Notes under the pieces: model-generated | Told to the model about the DNA's origin: nothing | The model's database searches: none | What the model saw: the letters and a program-made list of their open reading frames with translations, nothing else | NCBI GenBank assembly: GCA_963556495.2 | Contig: OY747716.1 | Coordinates: forward strand, 9,636,071-9,700,070 | Length of the DNA stretch: 64,000 nt | Source: Valencia hispanica | Taxonomy: Eukaryota; Chordata; Actinopteri; Cyprinodontiformes; Valenciidae | Reading direction: 5' to 3' | Part shown: positions 44,240-55,680 of the stretch, in pieces | How the letters are laid out: every line of letters starts with the position of its first letter | How positions within the stretch are numbered: the stretch's first letter is position 1 | Position numbers and translations under genes: made by a program

Positions 44240-45534
44240 CAGGGGTTTGCGGGGATGATGGAGGTCCGCTGTCCTGTTCTTTAGGGCTTTTGGAGCAAAT
44301 AAAGATCCTTCTTCCTGCTTCTGTTCGAAGCTTCCCATGAGTGAGGGCAGAAGAAGTTCCTCCCCCTCTGCACTCAGCTTTGTTTGGTCTTCCTTTTGAG
44401 ATAAGTCTTTGTGTATCTCCTTTTTGGCTCCAAGCACAGAGGGATGACACAGGAAGTAGAAAATATTGGAGGTAAACAGTCTTACACCTGACCTGTTCAA
44501 ACTAAATCCATTTGCCTTAAAAAGATGTCCACACCCAAAAAATCTTTGTCAGCACATGCAGATAAAATCAACTTATTTAATGCCAAAAGACGGCTAAATC
44601 GTTCTTCTCCTCCTCTGATGAGTGGTAAAGGTCCACTGATGAATACTGCTGCATCCAACGAGCTCACGGTGTTCAATAATCCAGCGAAGTCCCGTTTTAG
44701 AACCTCCGATTGTTGCTTGGACACATCATTCGACCCTGTGTGGAGAACGATGTTTTTAACTGATGGATATTTAGTCACAGTTTTCAGAATCCTCTTCTGC
44801 ATGTCACTGACCATATTCTTTGGAAAGCAGAGGACTTTGGTGTTCTTTCCACACATCCACTGAACGTCCTTTACAGAGGAATCACCTACAATCAGAGTTT
44901 CAGGCCCAGTCTTTTGCTTTCTCTGTGGCCTCTCACTCTCTGACAGGTTGTCAGTCCTCATCTCGCTGCCTTGGGATGGATGGTCGTCAGATAAAGATCC
45001 AGGGTTCTCCAACAGTGGAGCAAATCTGTTCTGCAGCTTCACATTCGGTTGATTTGAAAGTTTGTGGCTAACTTTGCCATTTGCAGCTGTTCTGTCCCGT
45101 GTCCTCTCATGTACGGGAGTAGAAGAAGCCCTCTCTCTTGTAGGGAGTGCAGGCCTGTCGGTCTCATCACAGATTTCCGCTCGCTGTGTCCAGCCTGCAC
45201 TTCGTCCTCCCGTTTCCCAGAGACATTATTTAGTTTTTGGCTTAGCACCAAGACAGTTCCAGGGAGGATTATCACTCTGTGATTTAATGTAATGAGCAGA
45301 GGCTCCCTCTTTCTTGGTCGTGTTATCTCGGCCTCTTAGCCATGTGTTAGCTTGCTCATTTCCACTGTTTTGAAAGAGTGATAAGGTTGTTTCATTTCCA
45401 CACAATCCATTTACCTCCACATTAACTTCTATCCGTTGAACTTTCCTCTCCAGTGCTGTTATCTTTTGTAGAAGGTCCTGGTAGTCCATTGTGGAGACGG
45501 AAGGCATCTTGTTGCTGTAGCTTAGCGTTAGCAC
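44240..45534 (-). pseudogene. L2-type ORF1 of copy C: coiled coil plus SGNH esterase-like domain
   Basis: The N-terminal part (45226-45534) has a heptad-like segment, YQDLLQKITALERKVQRIEV, likely a coiled coil. After frameshifts near 45240 and 45042, the frame 44497-45042 carries TLIVGDSSVKDVQWMCGK (block I, GDS with the nucleophile Ser), IVLHTGSNDVSKQ (block III, G-x-N-D) and ISGPLPLIRGGEERFSRLL. Another shift near 44515 leads to ANGFSLNRSGVRLFTSNI, where the last block should be D-G-x-H but reads N-G-F-S, so its Asp and His appear lost. ORF1 proteins of CR1/L2 LINEs bind nucleic acid and membranes; the domain order fits. Confidence 0.8.
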
Positions 45535-45812
45535 CCTTACGAGCTATATCTAGCTTTAGCTGAATGCTAAGTACTTAGATGCTGTAGATCAGGGTTCAGC
45601 TGTGTGTAGGCCACGCACACAGAGCGCTGAAGATAAAAGATCTATGAAATATTGCCGTTACTAAAAAAGGTTTTTCCCATAAATGTATATGTATTCAAAA
45701 GTCCTGCAGGTCAGATCATAAGGGGAAAAAAAATAAAAAATAAGCAGAAAAATGTGCGTAATTATTCAGCCCCCTTTGGTCTGAGTGCAGTCAGTTGCCC
45801 ATAGACATTGTC

Positions 45813-45945
45813 TGATTCAATTCAATTCAATTCAGTTTATTTATATAGCGCCAATTCACAACAGATGTCATCTCAAGGCACTTAACAAGAAGTCATTTCA
45901 ATACATTTATACAAACATTCCAATCAGTTAAAAAGTTTCCTATCT
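45813..45945 (-). mobile_element. L2-type LINE tail nested in the Tc1 5' region
   Basis: Between ttgtctgat and tgatgagtgctaatg, which belong together in the Tc1 family, lie 130 bp of antisense L2 tail: ttcaattcaattcaattcag, tttatatagcgccaattcac and caatcagttaaaaagtttcctat. The ctgat on both sides may be a short target duplication. Confidence 0.85.
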
Positions 45946-46069
45946 TGATCCTGATGAGTGCTAATGACTAAATAGAGTGCACGTGTTTGTAATCTAATGT
46001 CAGAACAAATACAGCTGCCCTGTGACGGCCTCAGAGGTTGTCTAAGAGAATGTTGGGAACAACACCACC

Positions 46070-47086
46070 ATGAAGTCCAAAGAACACACCAGACAGGTCA
46101 GGGATAAAGATATTGAGAAATTTAAAGCAGGCTTAGGCTACAAAAAGATTTCCCAAGCCTTGAACATCCCACGGAGCACTGTTCAAGTGATCATTCAGAA
46201 ATGGAAGGAGTATGGCACAACTGTAAACCTACCAAGACAAGGCCGTCCACCTAAACTCACAGGCCGAACAAGGAGAGCGCTGATCAGAAATGCAGCCAAG
46301 AGGCCCATGGTGACTCTGGACGAGCTGCAGAGATCTACAGCTCAGGTGGGGGAATCTGTCCATAGGACAAATATTAGTGGTGCACTGCACAAAGTTGGCC
46401 TTTATGGAAGAGTGGTAAGAAAAAAGCCATTGTTAAAAGAAAACCATAAGAAGTCCCGTTTGCAGTTTGCCACAAGCCATGTGGGGGACACAGCAAACAT
46501 GTGGAAGAAGGTGCTCTGGTCAGATGAGACCAAAATGGAACTTTTTGGACAAAATGCAAAACGCTATGTGTGGCGGAAAACTAACACTGCACATCACTCT
46601 GAACACACCATCCCCATTGTCAAATATGGTGGTGGCAGCATCATGCTCTGGGGGTGCTTCTCTTCAGCAGGGACAGGGAAGCTGGTCAGAGTTGATGGGA
46701 AGATGGATGGAGCCAAATACAGGGCAATCTTGGAAGAAAACCTCTTGGAGTCTGCAAAAGACTTGAGACTGGGGCGGAGGTTCACCTTCCAGCAGGACAA
46801 CGACCCTAAACATAAAGCCAGGGCAACAATGGAATGGTTTAAAACAAAACATATCCATGTGTTAGACTGGCCCAGTCAAAGTCCAGATCTAAATCCAATC
46901 CAGAATCTGTGGCAAGATCTGAAAACTGCTGTTCATAAACGCTGTCCATCTAATCTGACTGAGCTGGAGCTGTTTTGCAAAGAATGGGGAAGATTTTCAG
47001 TCTGTAGATGTGCAAAGCTGGTAGAGACACACCCTAAAAGACTGGCAGCTGTAATTGCAGCAAAAGGTGGTTCTACAAAGTATTGA
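46070..47086 (+). CDS. Tc1-like transposase, full-length frame with third catalytic residue Gln
   Basis: 338 codons from an ATG 25 bp after agagaatgttgg to TGA at 47084. Two helix-turn-helix units lie at about residues 10-50 (DIEKFKAGLGYKKISQALNI) and 64-120, with GRPPK between them. The DDE domain has D152 in LWSDETK and D243 in FQQDNDPKH. The position 34 residues later, normally Glu in NPIENLW, is Gln278 (codon CAG, 46901-46903). [15 protein letters not shown] is intact. One residue is missing near 305 relative to the family wording as I remember it. The protein would probably bind its repeats but not cut or join DNA. Length and sequence are otherwise normal. Confidence 0.92.
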   Translation: MKSKEHTRQVRDKDIEKFKAGLGYKKISQALNIPRSTVQVIIQKWKEYGTTVNLPRQGRPPKLTGRTRRALIRNAAKRPMVTLDELQRSTAQVGESVHRTNISGALHKVGLYGRVVRKKPLLKENHKKSRLQFATSHVGDTANMWKKVLWSDETKMELFGQNAKRYVWRKTNTAHHSEHTIPIVKYGGGSIMLWGCFSSAGTGKLVRVDGKMDGAKYRAILEENLLESAKDLRLGRRFTFQQDNDPKHKARATMEWFKTKHIHVLDWPSQSPDLNPIQNLWQDLKTAVHKRCPSNLTELELFCKEWGRFSVCRCAKLVETHPKRLAAVIAAKGGSTKY

Positions 47087-47275
47087 CTCAGGGGGCTGAA
47101 TAATTACGCACACCCCACTTTTCACTTATTTATTTGTAAAAAATGTTTGGAATCATGTATGATTTTTGTTCCACTTCTCACGTGTACACCACTTTGTATT
47201 GGTCTTTCACGTGGAATTCCAATAAAATTGATTCATGTTTGTGGCTGTAATGTGACAAAATGTGGAAAAGTTCAA

Positions 47276-47303
47276 GGGGGCTGAATACTTTTGCAAGCCA
47301 CTG
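47276..47303 (+). repeat. 3' terminal inverted repeat of the Tc1 element
   Basis: gggggctgaatacttttgcaagccactg followed by TA, the dinucleotide target of Tc1/mariner elements. The TA merges into a long TA array. Confidence 0.85.
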
Positions 47304-47319
47304 TATATATATATCTATA

Positions 47320-47390
<71 letters not shown>
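47304..47390. repeat. TA microsatellite
   Basis: About 85 bp of mostly TA units with two ctatat interruptions near the left end, directly next to the Tc1 end. Confidence 0.95.
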
Positions 47391-47391
<1 letters not shown>

Positions 47392-48428
47392 GCATAATTG
47401 TGTGTAGCTCAGCATTAAATGGCAGCCAAGATCTTTGATGCCATCCTTGGAATATGTAGATCATAACTTATCCCACATTAGCAGGATACTTGGTTGCATT
47501 AGGACGGAAACCAGTTTGACCAAAAGATGCAACGATAAACTATCAGTTATTAAACTATAAATGATCAAATGCATCTAGATTCCTTAAAAATCGGTGAAAT
47601 GTCCCTTTGTTCCTATGTAACTTCAGCGTTGTGTCTACTGCAAAAAAGAAAAGGTTCAACATTTCTACTGCGTTTTACTCTTAGGCTAAAGGTCAAACAA
47701 ATCATAACATTTTTAAAAGAACTTCTAAGCCGTGTAGAATTGTACAGTTCAGGTTTGACCAAAGCTAGTTCAGGAACAGGATTCTGAACTTCAACCTTCC
47801 TAAAACGTTATTGTGTACAGCAGTTTTTTACTGTGCTTACAAAACGGTTTTAAAGGTCACATTCAGATTGTTCTACCAGGTACCCATAATCCTACAAGAG
47901 AAATTAATCCAAAGCTGCTAGCTATGTTAAATACTAATTTAACCTGACAAAGCCATACGAAGAGCAACTGGGAAGATGATTGCTACGTTGTAAGATCTTA
48001 TGGCACCAGATCTTGTCACATCCCCAAGAAATTCGACATTGTATCTGTTTAAAATGTTGAGAAAACATGTAACAGGACATAGCAATGTTCTTCTAATGAA
48101 GAGACCTTCATCGTAACATGTTTCGCCGTGGAAAATAATGTGCAGCATACCTTCCATTCTGAGAGTACATCCATTTGTAAACTATGTAGAAACTGACCTT
48201 TAGACATTCTATATCGGCTAGACGACTTTATACGTGTTCAAGTCAAGAAGATAATGTCAAGCAACATCCCTATGGTTATAGTACCATCGTGTCTTTGATA
48301 AGAGCAGTGGTAGAATGAATATTAATGCTAGGTTTTCAAGACATTCATCCTCCCCCTCGCCAACAGCTGCTGTATCTGTGAAAAAAATTTATAAATATAT
48401 GTATGTCTTTTGTCTTGATCTACTAGGG
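47391..48428. other. Unassigned sequence
   Basis: Frames of up to 72 codons lack any domain. No repeat termini recognised. Confidence 0.4.
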
Positions 48429-49146
48429 CAGTGTTTCTCAAACTATGGGTCGCAGAGGTATTGCAGGTGGGGCATGACATCAACGGGATTTAAATAGTTT
48501 TCCCCCCCTAGATTCTGTCGTTGTGAATGTTTCACTCCACTGTAAATTAAATCAACCAGCTCCCCCCTCTCACAAAATTAAACACACTCAAATAAATTAG
48601 CAATTGTGATCATCATTGTAAACAGAACCGGGACCTGGAACATCGGGCTGGGAGTTTGACGTTGGAATATATCGCAGCAAAACAAAACAAGCTGAAACAG
48701 CCGCATTATCAGTGATTCCATCTACAAAATGTACAAATACCAAAAAAGATCAGGGAACGTTTCAGTCAGAGAAGTCACACGGTCAACCACAGAGGAAATA
48801 CAGGGATGAGTATCTTGCTCTTTTATTTTATTTTATTTTGTACTTTTGAAAGCTTTTGTAAATTTGATAAAACAACTTTTATTTTCTCAACTGTGAGCTG
48901 AAGTTCTACATGTAGCAACTACTGACAGCATATATTTATGAGCCGGTTTTATACCAGTGCGCAACCCCTTTTTCCAACTAATTTATACCCTTAAAAACTT
49001 GTAAACTAACTCAGCTATTTAAATAAATAAAACACTTTAAAATTCAGACGTGGTCACCATTCTGTTGGGGCGATAAAAGCATGGGGGGCTTGTGTATGCT
49101 CCTTTGTCCAAAGTGGGTAATGATAAAACAAGTTTGAGAAACACTG
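48429..49146. mobile_element. Non-autonomous hAT element with perfect 8-bp TSD
   Basis: Ends cagtgtttctcaaact and agtttgagaaacactg are exact 16-bp inverted repeats. The flanks are tactaggg (48421-48428) and tactaggg (49147-49154). The 718-bp body holds no transposase frame. Internal wording (gggtcgcagaggtattgcagg) is common in vertebrate hAT MITEs. Confidence 0.93.
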
Positions 49147-49154
49147 TACTAGGG

Positions 49155-50124
49155 GAAGGGTTTCAACCTAGTTCAGTTTAATTATTCAGCTTTAAGATGT
49201 TTTTCTCATTACTTCTCTTAGAGGTCAACTGGTCATGTGTTGCCATGGAAGCGAGCCCATGAGCTGTGCAGACAAGGACCTGTTAGGTTCATTCAGCCTC
49301 ACTGAGAAACACCACGTTGGATGGAGGAAGGAGAAGATGGTCTGGATTGTGTTTAGGTTTATATCAGGGGGGTGTCCAAAGTCAGTCCGGGATGTTTAAG
49401 TTCTTTTTCTTGTTCAGCACACCTGAATCCAGTGATGGCTTGTTAGCAGGCCTCTGAAGAACGTTTACATGCTGAGGATAAGCTGTGCTGGAGCAGAGAC
49501 ACATTGAAAACTGGCAGGACATTAGACATGTAAATAATATTTTCCAGATTTCTAATTCTGACAACAGTGTACGTATGTGTTTAAAAGTGTGAATTTAATT
49601 AGCAGCGGTGTAGGTGTAGATTTTTAGCAGAAATGTACTCCTCTTGGGAAGATTTACTTTTCTTTTATCAACAATGGCCCTTACCCTCCATTGTAGTAAT
49701 GAGTGAAGTTGATGTCTGATGTAAAGGTTCCTATTTGGCACGAAGGTTAACCAGCTACTAAGGAGTTTGTTACGGAATATAGACTGCATTTGTTCCTCTA
49801 TTGTTCAAAATAATTAAGAAAGTCGAGCTCGAACTGAATTATTCCACACTGAAATGTTTATGCCGTAAAACACAAGATTTCATGAAAACACAAAAGAGGC
49901 TTTTTTTCAAGATTCTACAATCCCATTGATCCCCAAAAGGACATGGCAGATTTTTCTTCTTCTTATTGCGTGCCCTTGCAATAAACGCAATAATTTAGCA
50001 TTACCTTTCAAAGTTTTGGCGTTCTCTCATAATAAATATTGGGTGCAATCATAATGTATTTACTAGTCAGTTCATACGGCACAGTGAATACTGAATGTCT
50101 TCCTGTTTAAATATGAGGGTCTTT
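49155..50124. other. Unassigned sequence
   Basis: No coding block or repeat end recognised. Short minus-strand frames at 49382 and 49595 show no domain. Confidence 0.4.
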
Positions 50125-50672
50125 TTAAAGCTACATTGTGTATTTTTTTGAGTTAATTCTTAGCAAATTCCCCTTTGTTCTTTAAAAAATATGTGCTCAT
50201 TCTTGTGTAATTACTTCCACCTAGTATTGAAAGTATTCTCGTAAGTGTAGAATCTGCTATTCAGAATACATACGAGCGAGTCGCTGGAATGGCTGAATTC
50301 ATGTTGAGCCTCCATCTTTAAAATACATTCGCCAACGAGGGACATTTCTGGAAATTCTAGCTCCGCCTTTTGTGCTTTGGCTACACTCAGTTGCACCGTG
50401 ACGAATGCAAGAGAGAGATTGTCTACTCGCGACGCGGCAGACATCTGACTATATAACTAAATGCAATGTAGTTTTCTAAAGTAACCTCATCACTGGAAGG
50501 AACACTGGACGAAGTCGTAGTACTGGAAGCCATGTTAACCATGGCATGAAACGGCCACCGTAGGAGTTAAAACGCGCTCGGAATGGAGGGGTGGGAGGTG
50601 GGGTTAGAACGTAATATTCAGTTGGTTGTTTCACCGCTAGATGGGAGAAGTTCTTACACAATGTAGCTTTGA
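50125..50672. mobile_element. MITE with ttaaagctacattgtgta ends
   Basis: Left end ttaaagctacattgtgta (50125-50142) and right end tacacaatgtagctttga (50655-50672) are inverted repeats differing at one base. The 548-bp interior has no protein. This terminal wording is familiar from fish genomes; I cannot name the superfamily from the sequence alone. Confidence 0.75.
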
Positions 50673-50739
50673 GGAGCCCAAACAGGTCAAACATGGGCTT
50701 TCTATCCCTGCTCCAAAACAAGTATCACAGAAAGTTTCT

Positions 50740-50841
<102 letters not shown>

Positions 50842-51024
50842 CCATTTGCACTATCATGAAATATTTTCACGGGGTAATACCTCGATTTGCGGACAGTTTT
50901 AGTTGTGGAGTCTTATTTGTATTGTTAGTCTGGCTGGTTAATAAAGGACCTGTTGTGCAGTGCAGTCCCGTCTCCTAATAGTAGTTATTTGTCCACCCAA
51001 GGATACACAAACAAACATCAACAC

Positions 51025-51327
51025 TGTCAGGGATGTGTGTGGGGTATGGACCCAAATGCAGACACTGAAGGAAGGTGCAGGATGTTTATTTAAGGAGGAG
51101 GTGATGGTGATGATGATGAAGACGACAACAGGAACGGAGAGACTGGACATCGGGCAGGAACGAGACAGCAGGGAAGGCACACGAGACATCAATAGAATAG
51201 TTAGTAGTTAATGATCCGGCACTGAGTGGAGAGAAGTGACTGGTTTTGAAGGCAGGAGGTGAGTAGGATCAGGTGTGAATGAGTGGAGAGACAGGTGAGG
51301 ACAATGAGTGAATAGGGCAGCGTGACA
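51025..51327. mobile_element. Solo-LTR-like unit with 5-bp TSD
   Basis: The unit runs from tgtcaggg to gcgtgaca, 303 bp with TG...CA ends. It is flanked by aacac at 51020-51024 and 51328-51332, an exact 5-bp duplication. A tttattta (AATAAA on the minus strand) near 51088 would serve as polyadenylation signal in minus orientation. No internal retroelement sequence is adjacent, so it would be a solo LTR. A short LTR-like non-autonomous element is equally possible. Confidence 0.6.
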
Positions 51328-51332
51328 AACAC

Positions 51333-52756
51333 CCAGTTAATAGATTGTGATTCTACATAGAAAATAGACATGGCTGTCTGCACATTTATGGCGACGACAC
51401 GCAAAACCTATTGCGTTACCTCACAGTTATTGCGATTGAACGCAAAAAAAAAACTGCATGTCCCTCCGTACAATTCATAGGTTTTGTTGTACAAGATTTT
51501 CTTAACCACAACTCAAAAAAAGTTCATTCTTTACAGACACATTTAATGCAACTCTTTTAAATATTTAAAGTTTCACTAACAGAAAACAACACAGTGACAT
51601 CTTAACAAGCTTCTATTTTTTTTTACAGTGACTTCTGTCTGTTCCTTCTGCCAGTGTTATACACAGAGGATGATGATGGCGTGCTTCACTTTCTGCCATA
51701 AGGTACAGAAAGAGAAACTTTCTATGCAGTAAAATAAAACAGAGGGGGAAAAAAGTAATATTCCATGCAGCTCAGGTGTCTGGGGTGAAGAAAAGTACCA
51801 GATTTGACTTTTTTCCATCGACAGTGTGAGAAAGGTCTGAGCCTGAACAAGTTTCACTCTGCCTCTGAACATGACTGCAGGTGTTCTTTTACTTGGCATC
51901 GGATGAAAGATGGAAATAATTGTGCAGAACTGTATAGGCCTGGTGTCCAGCCTATGTGATGACTGGTGGGGTGTTCTACATGACTCGGCATACTAAATTA
52001 TTTTTTGCGATTTTCTTTTTTCATTGTTTTTAATTTGGCTTGGTTTACTTTATATTGCCTTACCTAAAAAGAGAAGAATGAGAGGGAGAGAAAATTGTCA
52101 TTCCTTTGCAGAGAGATGATCATAATGAACCACACAGTTTTACCTAATGCCAGCAGCAGTTGTCTCAGAGTGAAAGCAACACATTAGAGCTTAATTTTTT
52201 TTAATAGGTTCAACAGCACCAAAGGCAATACAAGTGACTCCACACAGAGACATCATGGTAAAAACATTTCAGGTTTCTATCTATATTCCAGCCCTTTCCA
52301 GTGGTCCATGTGTTTGATTTCTGTAAATTCCTTCTAATCTCATTGATATGAAACTACCAAACTAAAAAACAGAATGTAATAGACCTCAAAACTTTAACAT
52401 TTGTACAAAATGATCAACTATCATATCACAGAGAGTTAAAATTGGTCAAATAAAACAGAAGAGCTGAATACTCCAACTTTGAGTCTATAATAAATGATAC
52501 ATAAAGCACAGTCTACTCATTATATGACCTACTGCTGGTGCAATTGATTCAGATTTAATGTCTTATAAAAAACTGTTTGATCTCAAAAACACTCTCTCAT
52601 ATGTATTACTTGATTACTTATTCAACCCATTACCTTAGAAAAAAGATCTCAGGGGTAGCCACGGATCAGAAAGCTGTATGGGTTTATCAAATGAAAGAGA
52701 ATAAGTTAACAGTAAGAGGTGCAGTACAAAACATTTCACGTGTGGCTTAGTAGATA
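51333..52756. other. Unassigned sequence
   Basis: No coding block, repeat terminus or RNA gene recognised; AT-rich. Confidence 0.4.
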
Positions 52757-53124
52757 CAGTGGAACCCTGGTATTTGTGGGAGTCAGGGACCACAGCCACC
52801 AGTGGATAGCTGAAATACGTGGATACTTGAGACCCCCTCTAAAAACACCTAATGTGCATGAATACACACAGTGGAAACCATCTTAGCACTACCTCAGACG
52901 CTAACAGCTACAGTCTTTCATATCTCCTCTCTTTGGGGTTCAGCCAATTAGCGCAATAGAAACAAAAATGGCCTTCCAGGACTGAACTGAAACGCTTTTT
53001 TTCAAGCAGCATTACATCTATGTGTTTCAGCTTCCCAAGCTGCAATTTCTTTAAAATATTTTAGATATGCCAGTGATTTGGAATTACATTCCATACGGAG
53101 ACGCGAATACGCAGGGTTCCACTG
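52757..53124. mobile_element. pogo/Tigger-like MITE
   Basis: Ends cagtggaaccctgg and cgcagggttccactg are inverted repeats over 13 bp. A TA precedes the left end (52755-52756), while the right flank reads tg. The 368-bp interior has no protein. A related copy is split at 35545-36505. Confidence 0.75.
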
Positions 53125-55117
53125 TGTAGCCTAGCCAATCTAATTTTGCACTGCAAATGTGTATATTTAACCTTTTACTACCATAGTAATATGTGAAGAT
53201 AGGTAAAGCTTAACATATCGAATCACATGGACAGACAGAACACCCTGGTATGAGATTGTCGGTGTTCTCAAAGGTATGTCAAGAGACAAAAGGTAAAAGA
53301 AACACTCTGGCATCTGGATCCGATAATGGAGCCTTCAGCTGGTCCATTGTTTGATCACATACAATACCTTTCACTGGACAGTTCACGAATACAGACCTTC
53401 CTAAAAATTCCCAATCTTCTCTTCCCCCAGTCTTCCTGCCACTGGCTTTTATAGATTTTACTGACGCACGCAACGCTGGTGAAGAACAGATGTTTCCTTT
53501 CTGGCCCTTATCAAAGTGGACATCTTAAAAGCTTTTATGGGAACTCATTCTGCGCTCGCCAGGCCTGCAGTCTTCGCAGTGGTCACGCTGACCTGACATT
53601 TGCATGCAACCGCTTTCTGGAACTGTTTGTAAAACATACTTTTTCCTACGAGATGAACGTGAAGTCTGGCAAGTTAGGTTGACTACACAGGTTAAACTAC
53701 GATCATGCTTATTATCGTCGTATCGTCGTCCTCCAATGTCGTCGTAAAAATATGTACGAGAGATATCGATCTACTGAGCATGTAGGCTCCCCAAGATGGA
53801 CAAAGCGTTCGGAATTCCATGCTTCTTTTTTGGCTGAAAGTCTTTCCCAGCCTGAATCATTTCCAACACTCTTACATAGATTCTTACATCTTACGGCTTC
53901 ATTTAACTTCAAGTTTTTAAAAGCTCACTGATATTGAAATTTGCTTAGCCTTATCTCTGTAACAGCATTCACACCAAAGAGTGTTGTCATCAATGCCACC
54001 CTGGTATTACCTTGTATGGTGGACATTTTTGGGTTTCAACCAGCTGGGCAGCAGTCAGACCCAGTCAAACTAAAAAAGGCCAATTCCAGTCACCAGATGA
54101 TTTCTTGGGAAATCTATTATGTGAAGAAAAAATCTACAGAAAGAGATGTTCCCCTGCTACATATAGTGCTTTGCTATGAATGCTCTAAAATGTAACAGCT
54201 GATCTTTCAGAGCTGTTTGAGCAACAGAACAGACACCTGTTGCAGCAGCCAATACTGTCTCTTTTTTATAGGGGAAAACAAATTTATCAGAATAAAAAAA
54301 ACAATGTGCACATCTGCAGAAGCCAACTAACTAACAAGCTTTGTTCTGTAGAGATTAACAGCTTTTCCTGCTTCATATTGGGCTTTACAATTTGAAATTC
54401 AACCTTTGCTCAAATACATCGAAACACATAAACATCAAGGTTCACCAGCGGAGGAGAGAAAAAGTAATCTTTCTTGTAAATGTGAAATCCCAAATATGCC
54501 ACTCAGTCTTGGCTGTCCTGAATCAGGCATCGGCTGATTTTTATTTATATTACTCATGTTTGTCCTCCCTGACACCCGCCTGAGTGAAATAAGGAGACTG
54601 CATTTACATAATGTGTCATTTCATCTCAGCACTAAGACGGCCCTTGCCTATCTGGCAATCAGCATTTTATGGCATCCACTTACTCTCAGGGCTTCAGCGG
54701 CTTGACAGACCGGGAGCTTCCCTGTCACGGAGGCGCAACACAATGGTTCCCCAGCAGCATTTACACTGTGAGGACCATGAATCACCAAGTAACTAAGGTC
54801 ACAACCAGACATTGACGTAGATTTTTCTGTAACACCTGAGTTGAAAGAATAATAAAATATGTATCATCAACGCTGAGCATGATTCAATGTTACACAAAGG
54901 CAGAAAGGTGACAGAAAATTACCAGTTATTTTTTTAAAATAGGTTTTGAGTTTGCTGTGGAAAAAGACTTGTCACGTCTTCTTGATGTGACTCATTAGAA
55001 GTCACAAGTACAGGAAAGAACAACAGTTTTAGATTACCCGATTTTGGGATTATCAATTTATTTTCACATGTTCACAGGCTTTTTAGAAACAAATAAATAA
55101 AAAAGTGTTACCCATGA
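53125..55117. other. Unassigned sequence
   Basis: Several frames of 60-84 codons on both strands show no domain, and I see no repeat termini. This is the longest stretch here without recognisable mobile DNA apart from the 59.5-61.9 kb interval. Confidence 0.4.
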
Positions 55118-55680
55118 ATTCAATTCAGTCATGTATATATTCCAATTAATCCTTCAGTTAATTATTAAAATCATTTAAAAAGTTTTCTATCTAAGGAAAC
55201 CCAGCAGATTGCATCGAGTCATTGACTTAAAGCATTCACTCCTTCTGGACAAACGATCAGCAACAGTGGAGAGGAAAAACCTCCACCAGAACCAGAACCA
55301 GGCTCAGTACGAGCGGCCATCTGCCACGACCGACTGGGGGTTCGAGAAGACAGAGCAGAGACACAAAAAGAACAAGAACTGATGTAAGAGCACTTTCTAT
55401 ATTAAAGAAACGAAAAAGTTGATAACAGGAAAGTAGGAACGTTCATTTACTGGTAGCCTCATCCAAGTCGATGCCCCGCTCCAACAAGGCATCACTGCTG
55501 AGCAGGATACCAGACAAGGTGTACCTTCTATAGAGAGTAAAACACTGAGAAAAAACAAAGTTAACAGTCCAAATAGCATCAAATAATGCAATTGGAGAGG
55601 AGTAGAAGAAGATAAGTAGCAGAGTGGTCAGACTTACCTGCAACAGTGTAAGCCTATAGCAGTATAACTACAGAGATAGG
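55118..55680 (-). mobile_element. Diverged L2-type LINE 3' end (antisense)
   Basis: Shares blocks with 37066-37600: cccagcagattgca, gtggagaggaaaaac, ccagaaccaggctcagta, gaaaaagttgataacagg and ataccagacaaggtgtacct, in the same order but more diverged and with deletions. Confidence 0.75.

Larger units (their letters stand above)
40842..45540 (-). mobile_element. L2-type LINE copy C, near full length
   Basis: A 4.7-kb element with ORF1 (about 44.2-45.5 kb), a spacer, ORF2 (41.0-43.8 kb) and a short 3' region that ends where copy B begins. Its protein wording differs clearly from copy B, so it is another subfamily. The 5' end is near 45540-45640 and I cannot place it exactly. Confidence 0.9.
45748..47303 (+). 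mobile_element. Tc1 element, intact transposase frame, 5' terminal repeat missing
   Basis: The inner repeat tgcgtaattattcagcccccttt (about 45755) and its mirror cagggggctgaataattacgca (about 47089) flank the gene. The outer 3' repeat gggggctgaatacttttgcaagccactg ends at 47303 against a TA. The matching outer 5' repeat is absent: sequence left of about 45748 is unrelated. The element therefore could not be excised normally. An L2 tail is inserted at 45813-45945. Confidence 0.9.
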
